Part shown: positions 35,575 to 43,480 of the stretch, piece by piece | Layout: each line of letters opens with the position of its first letter | Numbering within the stretch: position 1 is the stretch's first letter | Translations under genes and position numbers: made by a program | Assembly (NCBI GenBank): GCA_002478115.1 | Contig: DLMH01000049.1 | Location: 13,200 to 77,199, forward strand | Origin: Candidatus Acidiferrum typicum | GTDB taxonomy: Bacteria > Acidobacteriota > Terriglobia > Acidiferrales > UBA7541 | Length of the DNA: 64,000 bases | Direction of reading: 5' to 3' | The notes under the pieces: model-generated | The model's input: only the letters and a program-made list of their open reading frames with translations | Database searches by the model: none | What the model was told of the DNA's origin: nothing

Positions 35575-36348
35575 TCAATATAAAAGGATCGCAAAGCGAT
35601 AACGCGTGCAGCCCGCCGCTCCTCCCGCATCGCAAGCGCCCACAGCCGCGCCGCGGTATTTTCCGCCTTGCACGCGCTGCTCAATATCCGCGGGCAAGTG
35701 GCTCAGGTCGGAAGTTTCGTAACGCACGACGCTCACCGGCCTTTGTCCCGCCCAGCCGCGATCCATCTCGCAGGTCTTGCGCGCATCATCGGTAACATTC
35801 AGCAGCCGCACACCGCGCGCGGCCAGTTGCGCGCTGACCTGGAGTTCCTGCGCGTCTAGTCCCAGAAGCGCTACTTCCGCCGAGAAGTCCTCCGCCGCAA
35901 ACAGCAGCCCACCGCTTTGCACAACTGCAATGCCTACGGCATTCAGATCGCGGTCGAGAAGATTGGCGCGGTGCGGCGGCGAGTTCATCCACTGCGTGTG
36001 CAGCCCCAGAACTGTTGGTCCTTCGGCGACATTCTCCGCGATCAGGCTGAAGCGTGCGCCCGTCTGCATCGCCCGCTGCTGCAGCGGCAACTCGCCGGGA
36101 AACTGGTGAGAGAGCGTATTCTGCTGCGCCATGCGTTGCGCATGCTGGCGAGCGGCCGCGGCCAGCGCCGCATCCCACTGCAGCGGCGGCAAACCCGCGG
36201 CAGCGCGGCTGTGGTTCGCTGCGTCAAGCAACATACTTTCCGGCGAGCCGTCTTGAGGCGATGCGGCGGCGTGCGATATCGGCGTCAGCAGCAACGCCGC
36301 CAAGACAACGGCGGCAACGATGGCGAGGCAGCGCAATAAGGTGGACAT
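35575..36348 (-). CDS. Exported CAP-domain (SCP/PR1-like) protein
   Basis: 257 residues from ATG 36348 (AGGAG 8 bases upstream). A signal peptide (LLRCLAIVAAVVLAALLLTPISHA) precedes a CAP domain at about 40-165: LLDAANHSRAAAGLPPLQWDAAL, ARQHAQRMAQQNTLSHQ, IAENVAEGPT and HTQWMNSPPHRANLLDRDLNAVGIAV. The conserved His and Glu residues of the CAP cavity are present. The C-terminal 90 residues are unassigned. CAP proteins are extracytoplasmic, with varied and mostly unknown functions in bacteria. An in-frame ATG at 36369 is less likely. Confidence 0.88.
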   Translation of the reverse strand: MSTLLRCLAIVAAVVLAALLLTPISHAAASPQDGSPESMLLDAANHSRAAAGLPPLQWDAALAAAARQHAQRMAQQNTLSHQFPGELPLQQRAMQTGARFSLIAENVAEGPTVLGLHTQWMNSPPHRANLLDRDLNAVGIAVVQSGGLLFAAEDFSAEVALLGLDAQELQVSAQLAARGVRLLNVTDDARKTCEMDRGWAGQRPVSVVRYETSDLSHLPADIEQRVQGGKYRGAAVGACDAGGAAGCTRYRFAILLY

Positions 36349-36508
36349 CGGAGATGCTCCTGCATCCATTAAACACGGTGTTCCAGGAATGGATGCGCGC
36401 CGCGAGGTACAGATGGCGCAAGAGGAAGCTGGCCGGCCGGACAGGTTTGTGTGGGAGTCGTTCTTCGATGAAGCTTTTTTTGAGGGGCTTCCGCAAAAAA
36501 ACGTCGCA

Positions 36509-36523
36509 CCCGCCTTCGGCGGG
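36509..36523. other. GC-rich hairpin
   Basis: CCCGCC-TTC-GGCGGG, a strong short stem followed within a few bases by TTTTC on the plus strand. It sits between the CAP gene start and the family C repeat at 36533. Confidence 0.45.
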
Positions 36524-36532
36524 CAAACGGTT

Positions 36533-36599
36533 TTCTTCAGGGGCTAAAGCCCATTTGTTTTTGGCGGCTTTACGCCGGGGCTGAAGCCCCGGCCTCCTA
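36533..36599 (+). repeat. Palindromic intergenic repeat, family C, long form
   Basis: A 67-bp unit: TTCAGGGGCTAAAGCCC, a variable middle, then CGCCGGGGCTGAAGCCCCGG and CCTCCTA. A near copy is at 51004-51069. Each carries two hairpins. Confidence 0.75.
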
Positions 36600-36626
36600 A
36601 TGAAAAGGAGTTTTTCCGCGGGGCGA

Positions 36627-37349
36627 TTAGCCGCGGACGCGCACGGCGCTGAAGCTCAATACCACATGGCCGCCGGAAGTCGGCCGGCCAAAGCTGAGCA
36701 TCGGCCGGAAGCGATAGAAGAACAGCAACTGATCCAAGTGGTGGCGCACTTCCTGGCTGTCCGGGCCATCCATGATTTCGTACTTCATCATGCGGCCGTC
36801 GGAATCCACCACCACGTCCACGATCAGGTCATTCTGCAAAAGCACATCGGGATGCTGCATTTCCGGCGAAGCCGAGCTGGGCATGTCCGAGGGCAAAATC
36901 AGGCCCGCGGGCTGCAACAGGGAAGTCGGAATATCGTTGGGATCGGCCTGCACTACAATGCCCGGCACGATCATGTGCAGCACAAACACAAAGATGACGA
37001 TCGCGGAGAACAATCCGCCGGTTGCCGGCACGGTGAATGGACGGAACACGTTGTCCTGGAGGATTTCAATGCGATCCTTCACAAGCTGCCAACGCTCTGC
37101 CCAATTGCGCGGGCCTCGTGCCTGCGCTGCCGCCACTTTTATGCGGACGGAAAGATCCGCAGGAGGCAAGGCGCGCGGCATACGCGAAAGCATTACCGCC
37201 AGCTTGCGGTAACGCTGCAATTCCTCGCGGCACGAAGCGCACTCTTCGAGGTGCTGGCGGACGGCGTCCCGTTCCCGGGGACGCGAAGCGGAAGCCAGGG
37301 TGTCATCCAGATACCCGGCCAGTTTGGAATGTACCTTCTCGCACGTCAT
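36627..37349 (-). CDS. Anti-sigma factor with TonB_C-like outer domain
   Basis: 240 residues. A zinc-finger anti-sigma domain at 1-60 carries the H-x3-C-x2-C signature (QHLEECASCREEL). One membrane helix spans about 110-130 (GGLFSAIVIFVFVLHMIVPGI). The outer part (165-240: DLIVDVVVDSDGRMMKYEI, FYRFRPMLSFGRPTSGGHVVLSFS) follows the TonB C-terminal pattern of strand-turn-strand with F-R-P. The start codon overlaps the sigma gene stop (ATGA), so both are made together. It probably holds the ECF sigma factor at the membrane and releases it on an envelope signal. Confidence 0.8.
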   Translation of the reverse strand: MTCEKVHSKLAGYLDDTLASASRPRERDAVRQHLEECASCREELQRYRKLAVMLSRMPRALPPADLSVRIKVAAAQARGPRNWAERWQLVKDRIEILQDNVFRPFTVPATGGLFSAIVIFVFVLHMIVPGIVVQADPNDIPTSLLQPAGLILPSDMPSSASPEMQHPDVLLQNDLIVDVVVDSDGRMMKYEIMDGPDSQEVRHHLDQLLFFYRFRPMLSFGRPTSGGHVVLSFSAVRVRG

Positions 37350-38179
37350 GATTGTTCCTCACGCGTTTGACTTGGACGCGTCATTTCACCTGCCGACGGA
37401 CTGGCTGGGGTGCGTACGTAGGCCATTTGTAAACCGATTTGCGAGCCGAAGTGGGCGGTGCTGGCCGCTTCGCGGTGGGGCATCTCGTGGGGCCGCGCAA
37501 ACTCTTTCCCGCCCAGCAGGGGCTCCAGCAATTCCTTCAACGTGCGCCGGCCTCGCAGGATGCGGGACTTCACCGTGCCCACGCTGCAATCGAGCACTTC
37601 GGCCACTTCTTCGTAGCTCAATCCTTCCAGATCCCTCAGGATCACCGCGCCGCGGAACACTTCCGGGATTTGCTGCAGCGCGTCCTGCACCGCGGCCTGA
37701 ATTTCGTGCGTGGCCATCTGCTCGTAGGGCGATGCGGTGCAGTCTTCCACTTCGACCGGGGCAAAGCCCTCTTCGGGTTGCGCATCAATGGAGACGTTCT
37801 TCTGGAGGTGGCGCTTGAACCAGCGGCGGTTATTGAGCGCCTCGCGAACGGCGATGCGGTAGAGCCAGGTCTTCAGCGAACTGCCGCGGCGGAAACTCCG
37901 TATGCCCCGAAACGCTTTCAAGAAAACTTCCTGAGTGGAATCGGCGGCGTCGGCCGTATCTCCCAGCATGCTCAGGGTGAGGCTGTACACGGGACCGTGG
38001 TAGTGGGTGACGAGCCAGTCGTATGCCGTCTCCGAGCCCGCCTGCAACTCGGTGACAAGTCCGGCTTCATCGTGGCCCCACGAGAGCGTACTGACCCAAT
38101 CGGACACGGTCTGCCTTTCTAGCTCGTCCTCCAGCACAATGCGCTGGAAGGCGAACTGGCCCACGCTGGCCTTCGCCAA
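37346..38179 (-). CDS. ECF-family RNA polymerase sigma factor
   Basis: 277 residues. Region 2 is at about 40-110 (AYDWLVTHYHGPVYSLTLSML, STQEVFLKAFRGI, LKTWLYRIAVREALNNRR) and region 4 at about 160-215 (LQQIPEVFRGAVILRDLEGLSYEEVAEVLDCSVGTVKSRI). The C-terminal 60 residues are an extra tail beyond a typical ECF sigma. The start is uncertain: TTG 38179, or GTG 38164; neither has a strong ribosome binding site. The downstream anti-sigma gene overlaps by 4 bp. This pair presumably controls an envelope regulon, likely including itself. Confidence 0.88.
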   Translation of the reverse strand: MAKASVGQFAFQRIVLEDELERQTVSDWVSTLSWGHDEAGLVTELQAGSETAYDWLVTHYHGPVYSLTLSMLGDTADAADSTQEVFLKAFRGIRSFRRGSSLKTWLYRIAVREALNNRRWFKRHLQKNVSIDAQPEEGFAPVEVEDCTASPYEQMATHEIQAAVQDALQQIPEVFRGAVILRDLEGLSYEEVAEVLDCSVGTVKSRILRGRRTLKELLEPLLGGKEFARPHEMPHREAASTAHFGSQIGLQMAYVRTPASPSAGEMTRPSQTREEQS

Positions 38180-38521
38180 CCTGGGCGGCCCAAGAACCTC
38201 TTCCCTGCATCGGGCCTCTTGGCACTTCGGATTGGGCGCTCGTTCCCCAATCCACGTCCGCTCAATCTATTAGACACCGCAGAGCGGAGGAATGTTTCTT
38301 GGCCCGCAGGGCCGCCCTCCAGAAAATGGCGGGCACACAGGGCGCGTCCTGCCGGAAGCTGGCCCAAAAGTGAATTGTGGCACTGGGAGAGGCGCAGCGC
38401 AATGGGCCAGCGGTAAGGGGTGGGCGCCGATGAGGTGAGATACAGAGTGCGTAAGTTACAGAGCAGGCAAAGGTTACTGGAGGTGTACCCCCACCGCTCC
38501 CGTAGGGGCACGCCTCTATCT

Positions 38522-38550
38522 TATGTAGTGGCCGGTCTTCAGACCGGTTC
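38522..38550 (+). repeat. Palindromic intergenic repeat, family C
   Basis: TATGTAGTGG then CCGGTCTTCAGACCGG. Same scheme as the units at 38790 and 38945 with different stem sequence, as if the stem changed by compensatory substitution. The entire interval 38180-39264 has no gene that I can support and is packed with such units. Confidence 0.65.
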
Positions 38551-38600
38551 CCGGGAACGCCATTCTCCCGAATGGCGCTTCATTGGCTCTCTCTCGTCCT

Positions 38601-38630
38601 TGTAGGGGCCGCCTTCCGAGGCGGGCCGCC
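38601..38630 (+). repeat. Intergenic repeat, family A (diverged)
   Basis: TGTAGGGGCCGCCTTCCGAG and GCGGGCCGCC: the family A scheme with a few substitutions. A family B fragment follows (TCATCCCGAGCACCGCGAGG at 38644). Confidence 0.6.
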
Positions 38631-38762
38631 CTCCCGACCGCTGTCATCCCGAGCACCGCGAGGGATACCTCTTCACTCTATAGGGAGTCGGACATTCATG
38701 CCTGCCCTGAGCCTCGAAGGGTCCGACACACACGCCGCCCCAATCCATAGACTCCTCAAGTT

Positions 38763-38822
38763 CTCTCTTCCCCCGGCTTGCCCCTCGCCTATGTAGTGGC
38801 CAGCCTTCAGGCTGGTTCTTCT
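38763..38822 (+). repeat. 60-bp direct repeat, copy 1, with family C hairpin
   Basis: TCTCTCTTCC...CTTGCCCCTCGCC then TATGTAGTGGCCAGCC, TTCA, GGCTGG. The second copy lies at about 38917-38976 with two differences. The conservation of the flanks shows a local duplication and not two independent hairpins. Confidence 0.7.
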
Positions 38823-38858
38823 TCAAATTCATTTCCCCCAACTCTCTCTTCCTCTTTA

Positions 38859-38891
38859 GGGGGTCGGAGCTTCAGCTCCGACATACAGGCC
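38859..38891 (+). repeat. Palindromic intergenic repeat, family C
   Basis: TCGGAGCTTCAGCTCCGA between the two copies of the 60-bp direct repeat; same flanks (GGGGG before, CATA after) as the unit at 32605. Confidence 0.65.
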
Positions 38892-38916
38892 ACCCCCAAA
38901 ACAAAACTCCCCATAC

Positions 38917-38976
38917 TCTCTCTTCCCCCCGCTTGCCCCTCGCCTATGTAGTGGCCAGCCTTCAGGCTGGTTCTTC
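38917..38976 (+). repeat. 60-bp direct repeat, copy 2
   Basis: Second copy of 38763-38822, including TATGTAGTGGCCAGCC with its hairpin partner. Confidence 0.7.
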
Positions 38977-39264
38977 TCTCGGCAGGCGGGCCAAGCGAGA
39001 GGCGATCGCAAAACTCTTTCGGGATCGGGGTTCGTGGTACCCGGGCGGGCTGGAGCCGAACGTTCACAACGCATATTAGCACGGATTCGTTACCAAGTCA
39101 ATATCTATTTACTTAGTATGTATTCGAATGCGCGTGCCGTTTTTGGGGAAGGGAGGCGGAGAAGAGCGGACCTACACTTCGCCGAGCCCGCAAGTGGTCG
39201 GAAACCGCCGAAATCCGCCAAATGCGATCGGTCTTTCCCACACGTTGGTTCCAGAAGGGATAGA

Positions 39265-40857
39265 ATGCATAAGAAGGATCATCCGATGCCCAGACTTGCG
39301 CTGAAACCCGATTCAAGCTTCTTTCGGGAAATTGCACACGGTGCTTTTGGCGGCCGCGCCGTTTGTAAGGATCTTGACCAGAAGGGCCACGCAATGGCTG
39401 AGCTTGAACGTGGCGCAACAGACACGAAAATGTGGAAAGATGTGAAACGTAAACGCGTTCGTATTCCGGACCTCATCTGCACACGTTGCGGGTTGCGCGT
39501 AGAAAGCAAGACGAAAACTAAGCCTGACCTCGCCATGTCTCAAAGCACCGAAAATAGCCGGGCGTGGGACTCCGGAATGGTTGATGCTGACCTGATTGCC
39601 TTTCCTGTCTGCATTCCGTCAAAAGAGGCCTATTGGAGCCGGGGCAAATTGGGCAATAAAACGTCTTACTGGCACGAAAAAAACTGGGTTGAGTGGCAAC
39701 TTGAGGGCGCCGTCAACTATTTTTCTCGCCGAGCGCTTCGGACTGTGCCATTTGTCAACCGACCACGGAAGGGCGTGACTGAAGGCGCAGAGGCCATAAT
39801 TGCATGGCCTGCGGTATTCGCTAAAGCCGACGCTACAATTGTAGAGGTTCAAGCCACACGGATCGTAACCCGCCGCATCGCTGATGACAGGCAGTCTTTC
39901 CGGAGGATTGGAGACAAACAACGGGTGGCCGTTGTGGCTAGTCAAGGTGTAGCCGTCAACCAAATATTGGCCTCAGCCGTCAGACCAACTGTAGGAGCAG
40001 CACTAAGTTGCCCGGGACATTTAGCCGATGGCCATGTTGCGACTCTCCTGGCTTCCCGTGAGAAAACTCAGCGGTTCACAGGCGTTAAACTTGCCCGATT
40101 GCGAAGAGACGCTACCTACCGTGATACGGCTAGGACTCTTGCGGCAGACGCTGAAGAAGACATTTATGTCCGGCTTGAGGCCGTTGCCTATCTCAATTCA
40201 GTTTGTGGCAGAGGACTTCAGCCGCTTATTCAACCATATCTGGACGACCCAGACCCTCAGAACAAGCTTGAGGCGGTGATTACCTTAGCCGAGGCTGGCA
40301 CCCAAGAAGCCGTCACTTTGTTAACTGCAATTCTAGATGGCGCTGATTTGCCTTACTTCCTTAGGAGTGCCGCAGCATGGGGGTTGGGGCAAATCGGCAC
40401 GGCTGAGGCGGTCGAACGATTGGTATGTGCCTTTTCCGATGTGACTCCAGAAATTCGGGAAGAGGCGTTAGACGGAATTGTCAGTCTGAACGGAGCCGCG
40501 ATACCAAGATTGCTCAGCTATCTTAGTAATGACAACATGGCGATTGCTTCGGGCGCCGCAGAGGCGGTCCGTCAGTGTGATGGTCTTACCGACGAACATG
40601 TGAATCAGATTGCGCAGCACGCAAAAGGCCAGAATCCACCGATCTGGCCGGTGTGGCTCCTTGGCAACCTTCCGCGAAGCCGAGTTAATGCGGCCATTGC
40701 CAATCTACAAGACTCAGCCCCTGAATTGCACTATGCACTAAGCGTGCTCTGGTCGTTTTGCGAAAGTTGGATTGCCCGACAATGGGACCTGAATCCGAAT
40801 GCTCATTTTCCAGTTGATGCGACCACTCATGTTGCGGAGGTTGAAGAGGCGGAATGA
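39265..40857 (+). CDS. Probable restriction endonuclease: PD-(D/E)XK-like domain with HEAT-like repeats
   Basis: 530 residues from ATG 39265 (GAAGGGA upstream; ATG 39286 is an alternative). The N-terminal 180 residues contain RIPDLICTRCGLRVESKTK (P68-D69 and E80-x-K82), the pattern of a PD-(D/E)XK nuclease active site. Residues about 280-450 are helical repeats (DIYVRLEAVAYLNSV, QNKLEAVITLAEAG, YFLRSAAAWGLGQIGTAEAVERL, EIREEALDGIVSLNG), HEAT-like, possibly a DNA-embracing scaffold. The methyltransferase gene overlaps its end (ATGA), so the pair is probably a restriction-modification system. G+C is lower than in the chromosome around, suggesting transfer. An in-frame extension to 39034 runs into repeats and is rejected. 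Confidence 0.7.
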   Translation: MHKKDHPMPRLALKPDSSFFREIAHGAFGGRAVCKDLDQKGHAMAELERGATDTKMWKDVKRKRVRIPDLICTRCGLRVESKTKTKPDLAMSQSTENSRAWDSGMVDADLIAFPVCIPSKEAYWSRGKLGNKTSYWHEKNWVEWQLEGAVNYFSRRALRTVPFVNRPRKGVTEGAEAIIAWPAVFAKADATIVEVQATRIVTRRIADDRQSFRRIGDKQRVAVVASQGVAVNQILASAVRPTVGAALSCPGHLADGHVATLLASREKTQRFTGVKLARLRRDATYRDTARTLAADAEEDIYVRLEAVAYLNSVCGRGLQPLIQPYLDDPDPQNKLEAVITLAEAGTQEAVTLLTAILDGADLPYFLRSAAAWGLGQIGTAEAVERLVCAFSDVTPEIREEALDGIVSLNGAAIPRLLSYLSNDNMAIASGAAEAVRQCDGLTDEHVNQIAQHAKGQNPPIWPVWLLGNLPRSRVNAAIANLQDSAPELHYALSVLWSFCESWIARQWDLNPNAHFPVDATTHVAEVEEAE

Positions 40858-41855
40858 AATCAAAGTTCCCAATAGAGTTGCAGGTCTACAGTACCATCCG
40901 CGGTGTTCAACTTTGCGGTGACAGCCGCGCAATCTTGACGTCAATGGATGAAAATTCTGTGGACTTGGTGGTGACCAGTCCACCGTTTGCACTGCTGCGT
41001 GAAAAGAGCTACGGAAACGAAAGTCAGGAAAACTATGTCAAGTGGCTCGCGAAATTTGGATTAGCTGTCCAGAGAGCATTAAAAGATAGCGGCAGCTTCG
41101 TTCTAGACCTTGGCGGGGCATACGAACGTGGGCGTCCAGTCCGGTCACTCTACAACTATCGTGTACTCCTTGAGTTTTGTGACAAGCTCGGCTACAGACT
41201 TGCCGAAGAGTTTTTTTGGTTTAATCCCGCGAAGCTCCCGTCCCCCATAGAGTGGGTCAACAAACGCAAGCTCAGAGTAAAGGATGCGGTGAATACTGTC
41301 TGGTGGTTCTCAAAGACGGACTTTCCGAAGGCAGATGTGACGCAAGTTCTTGTACCATATTCCGACAGAATGAACACCTTGCTGAAGGATGCGGCAAAGT
41401 TTTACAAACCGAAAGAGCGCCCCTCCGGACATGATATTAGCGGTGCATTCGCAAAGGATAACGGAGGCGCAATTCCATCGAATCTCCTTCAAATACCAAA
41501 TACCGAAAGTACCTCAGATTATTTGCGACTCTGCAAGCAATTCGGGTTCGCTGGTCATCCTGCAAGATTCCCCATGCAGTTGCCAGAGTTCTTCATAAAG
41601 TTTCTGACAAACGCAGGCGACACGGTCTTGGATATCTTCTCTGGATCTAATACAACAGGGTACGCTGCAGAGAAACTCAACCGGAAGTGGGTCAGTATTG
41701 AGCTTGATAGAAATTACGCAATCGCTTCTGTTTTCCGATTCATGGGAGACTGGGACATAGCTCGAATCGGTGAAACTGTGACGCGGATGCGTGAGAGTGA
41801 ACCTGCAAATTTAGATGCAGTTTCAGTGTCCATGGAGTTGCCGCTATCCACGTAA
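40854..41855 (+). CDS. DNA methyltransferase (N4-cytosine/N6-adenine type)
   Basis: 333 residues, SAM-dependent. The catalytic motif TSPPF (41-45) comes first and the SAM-binding motif LDIFSGSNTTG (about 258-268) last, then AEKLNRKWVSIELDRNY; this order is that of beta-type methyltransferases. A TSPP(F/Y) motif favours N4-cytosine or N6-adenine modification. The central part (about 120-230) with FAGHPARFPMQLPEFFIKFL precedes the SAM motif as in many Type II enzymes. Translation is coupled to the nuclease gene. The recognition site cannot be read from the sequence. It would protect the host from the companion nuclease. Confidence 0.88.
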   Translation: MKSKFPIELQVYSTIRGVQLCGDSRAILTSMDENSVDLVVTSPPFALLREKSYGNESQENYVKWLAKFGLAVQRALKDSGSFVLDLGGAYERGRPVRSLYNYRVLLEFCDKLGYRLAEEFFWFNPAKLPSPIEWVNKRKLRVKDAVNTVWWFSKTDFPKADVTQVLVPYSDRMNTLLKDAAKFYKPKERPSGHDISGAFAKDNGGAIPSNLLQIPNTESTSDYLRLCKQFGFAGHPARFPMQLPEFFIKFLTNAGDTVLDIFSGSNTTGYAAEKLNRKWVSIELDRNYAIASVFRFMGDWDIARIGETVTRMRESEPANLDAVSVSMELPLST

Positions 41856-41944
41856 GGGCAAACGAGAAACTGATCGTCAGGGTAATGGCGCAAAGAATGA
41901 TTGCACTTTCTGACTTCTGAGTCACGCGCCGAGGAGGCTGAGGC

Positions 41945-42755
41945 ATGAAATGGATTGCTGCGTTACCGGAAAATCGCAGACGTGGGAGCTTCCCTCGTTG
42001 CGCGCTATTCATGGAAGGAGAACCGGCTGTCGTCGCCGACAGGTTAACCAAACTCGTGGGGCTGCCTGCGTTCGACGTGGGGGGGGGGAAACTTCTGGAT
42101 GCCCCGGGGATTGCCGGTGCTCAAGGTCAATGGCGAGTGGGACATGAATCCCATCGAGGAGGCAAAACTCGGAGACTCGGAAGGCTTCCTTCCCATGGGC
42201 CAACGCAAGGAAGTTACAAAGTGGTGGCTGGCGGTGCGAGAACGAGCGAATACGCCGAACTGGGACATGGCGAGCACCTGCACGATAGGGGATAAACCTG
42301 GTCTGCTGCTCGTCGAGGCTAAAGCCCACGACGCGGAACTGAAAAAAGATGGTAAGCCTCGTGACAAAGATGCGTCCAGCGGGTCTTTTAAGAATCACGA
42401 GAAGATTGGCCGCGCCATCGGTGAGGCGTCGGCAGAACTGGAAAATGCGATAAAGGGCTGGAAGCTTTCGCGTGATTCGCATTATCAACTGGCGAACCGG
42501 TTTGCCTGGGCATGGAAGATCGCGTCCATGGGTGTTCCGGTGGCGCTGGTGTATTTGGGATTCGTGGGTGCGGCGGATGTGAAGAATCCTCCCCGTCTTG
42601 GAGAGCCGTTCGTTGATTGTGCGGACTGGACACGCGTTTTGCTGGAACATTCCCGGGGTGTTGTGCCTGAGGGAGTATGGGGCGGGGAGATCAAAGTTGG
42701 CGGCGTTGCGATAAAGCCGCTGATCCGCGTTTGGAAACAGGAGATTCCGAAATAG
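41945..42755 (+). pseudogene. Frame-broken (possibly phase-variable) gene beside the restriction-modification pair
   Basis: ATG 41945 has a strong ribosome binding site (GAGGAGG). The frame runs well to a run of ten Gs (42079-42088) and then goes wrong. The sense frame resumes in the +1 frame and ends at 42755. Nine Gs would join the parts into one protein of 269 residues (…LPAFDVGGGNFWMPRGLPVLK…). The second part has KPGLLLVEAKAHDAEL, a strand followed by E-x-K as in PD-(D/E)XK nucleases. The family is not known to me. The break can be real phase variation, decay or a sequencing error in the homopolymer. Confidence 0.65.
42079..42088 (+). repeat. Run of ten Gs inside a coding region
   Basis: Homopolymer GGGGGGGGGG after TTCGACGT. 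Removing one G restores a single open frame for the gene 41945-42755. It is the site of the frameshift. Confidence 0.9.
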
Positions 42756-42843
42756 GCGGAGTCTTGGGCGGAATTTGTAGGGAGATTTTGGAGGGGCGAT
42801 GGAATGTTGTGCCGCGCCTACGGCGCTTGGGATTTTTTTGCGA

Positions 42844-42898
42844 TAGGTACCCAGGGCTTGCGCCCTGGGCTAACGTGTTTCGCGCCGCTGGCGCTGGG
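42844..42898 (+). repeat. Intergenic repeat, family D (cccagggcttgcgccctggg)
   Basis: CCCAGGGCTTGCGCCCTGGG then CTAACGTGTTTCGCGCC and GGCGCTGGG: two hairpins in 55 bp. A near copy is at 43427-43480. The gap 42756-43141 has no gene otherwise. Confidence 0.75.
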
Positions 42899-42930
42899 TG
42901 GAGGATGAGGGAGGCACGCGGGGGTGAAGT

Positions 42931-42966
42931 TCTAAGTATTCAGTTATAAGTTTTCGGAGAAGAGAA
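42931..42966 (+). repeat. Intergenic repeat, family E (agtattcagttataagtttt)
   Basis: CAGTTATAAGTTTTCGGAGA and AGAGAA. Related copies at 44419-44460 and 45145-45182; a related unit inverted near 44135-44162. Confidence 0.65.
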
Positions 42967-43141
42967 GAGGACCCCAAGACGCACCCTCCAACTGCGAGAG
43001 TGGGGCACTCAGAGTCGCCTTAGCATTTATCGTCCGGGCCACCCGGGAGGAACCTCTCCGTTGTTCTTTTAATCACCAGCGAATATTAAAGTCCGTGTCA
43101 CAACATCACAGTATCGTTAGATTAGAGTTGTCTAAGAAAGC

Positions 43142-43408
43142 ATGACTTCTCACAAGATCGCCCAGGCGGGATTTAGCCAGGCATCCATGAGAGCAGAACG
43201 TAATCTCGGCATTCTCTTCTCGACCGCCTTCTTCTTGGCCGGGATATTCCTCTTGCGCGAATCGGCTGCTGACTCCCAATGGTACACGGACATTTTCATG
43301 CTCGCTGGTGCAACCATCTCTGCGATTGGCCTTATGACAGGGTTCTGGGCAATCCAGCGGCACACGTCTATCAAGAGGCTGGAGCAGCATCTCAGTAGAC
43401 ATAGGTGA
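43142..43408 (+). CDS. Small membrane protein with two helices
   Basis: 88 residues from ATG 43142: a polar start, two membrane helices (about 24-40, ILFSTAFFLAGIFLL, and 52-70, FMLAGATISAIGLMTGFWAI) joined by a short loop, and a basic tail (RHTSIKRLEQHLSRHR), which would be cytoplasmic. No family recognised. Gene lies alone between repeat clusters; lower G+C than average. Confidence 0.55.
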   Translation: MTSHKIAQAGFSQASMRAERNLGILFSTAFFLAGIFLLRESAADSQWYTDIFMLAGATISAIGLMTGFWAIQRHTSIKRLEQHLSRHR

Positions 43409-43426
43409 CCGGAGAGTTCTAAGCAG

Positions 43427-43480
43427 GCTACCCAGGGCTCACGCCCTGGGCTAACGTGTTTCGCGCCTCCGGCGCTGGGC
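43427..43480 (+). repeat. Intergenic repeat, family D
   Basis: Second copy of 42844-42898, with CTC for TTG in the first loop and changed bases in the second hairpin loop. Confidence 0.75.

Noticed and set aside
36509..36523. Hairpin as terminator of the CAP gene
   Set aside because: It lies upstream of that leftward gene's start, not after its end.
39034..39264. N-terminal extension of the nuclease gene
   Set aside because: It runs through intergenic sequence, and ATG 39265 has a good ribosome binding site.
38180..39264. Possible CRISPR array
   Set aside because: The repeats differ in stem sequence, have irregular spacing and no cas genes are near.
42677..42949. Open frame of 90 codons after the frame-broken gene
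   Set aside because: It overlaps the end of that gene and runs through a family D repeat.
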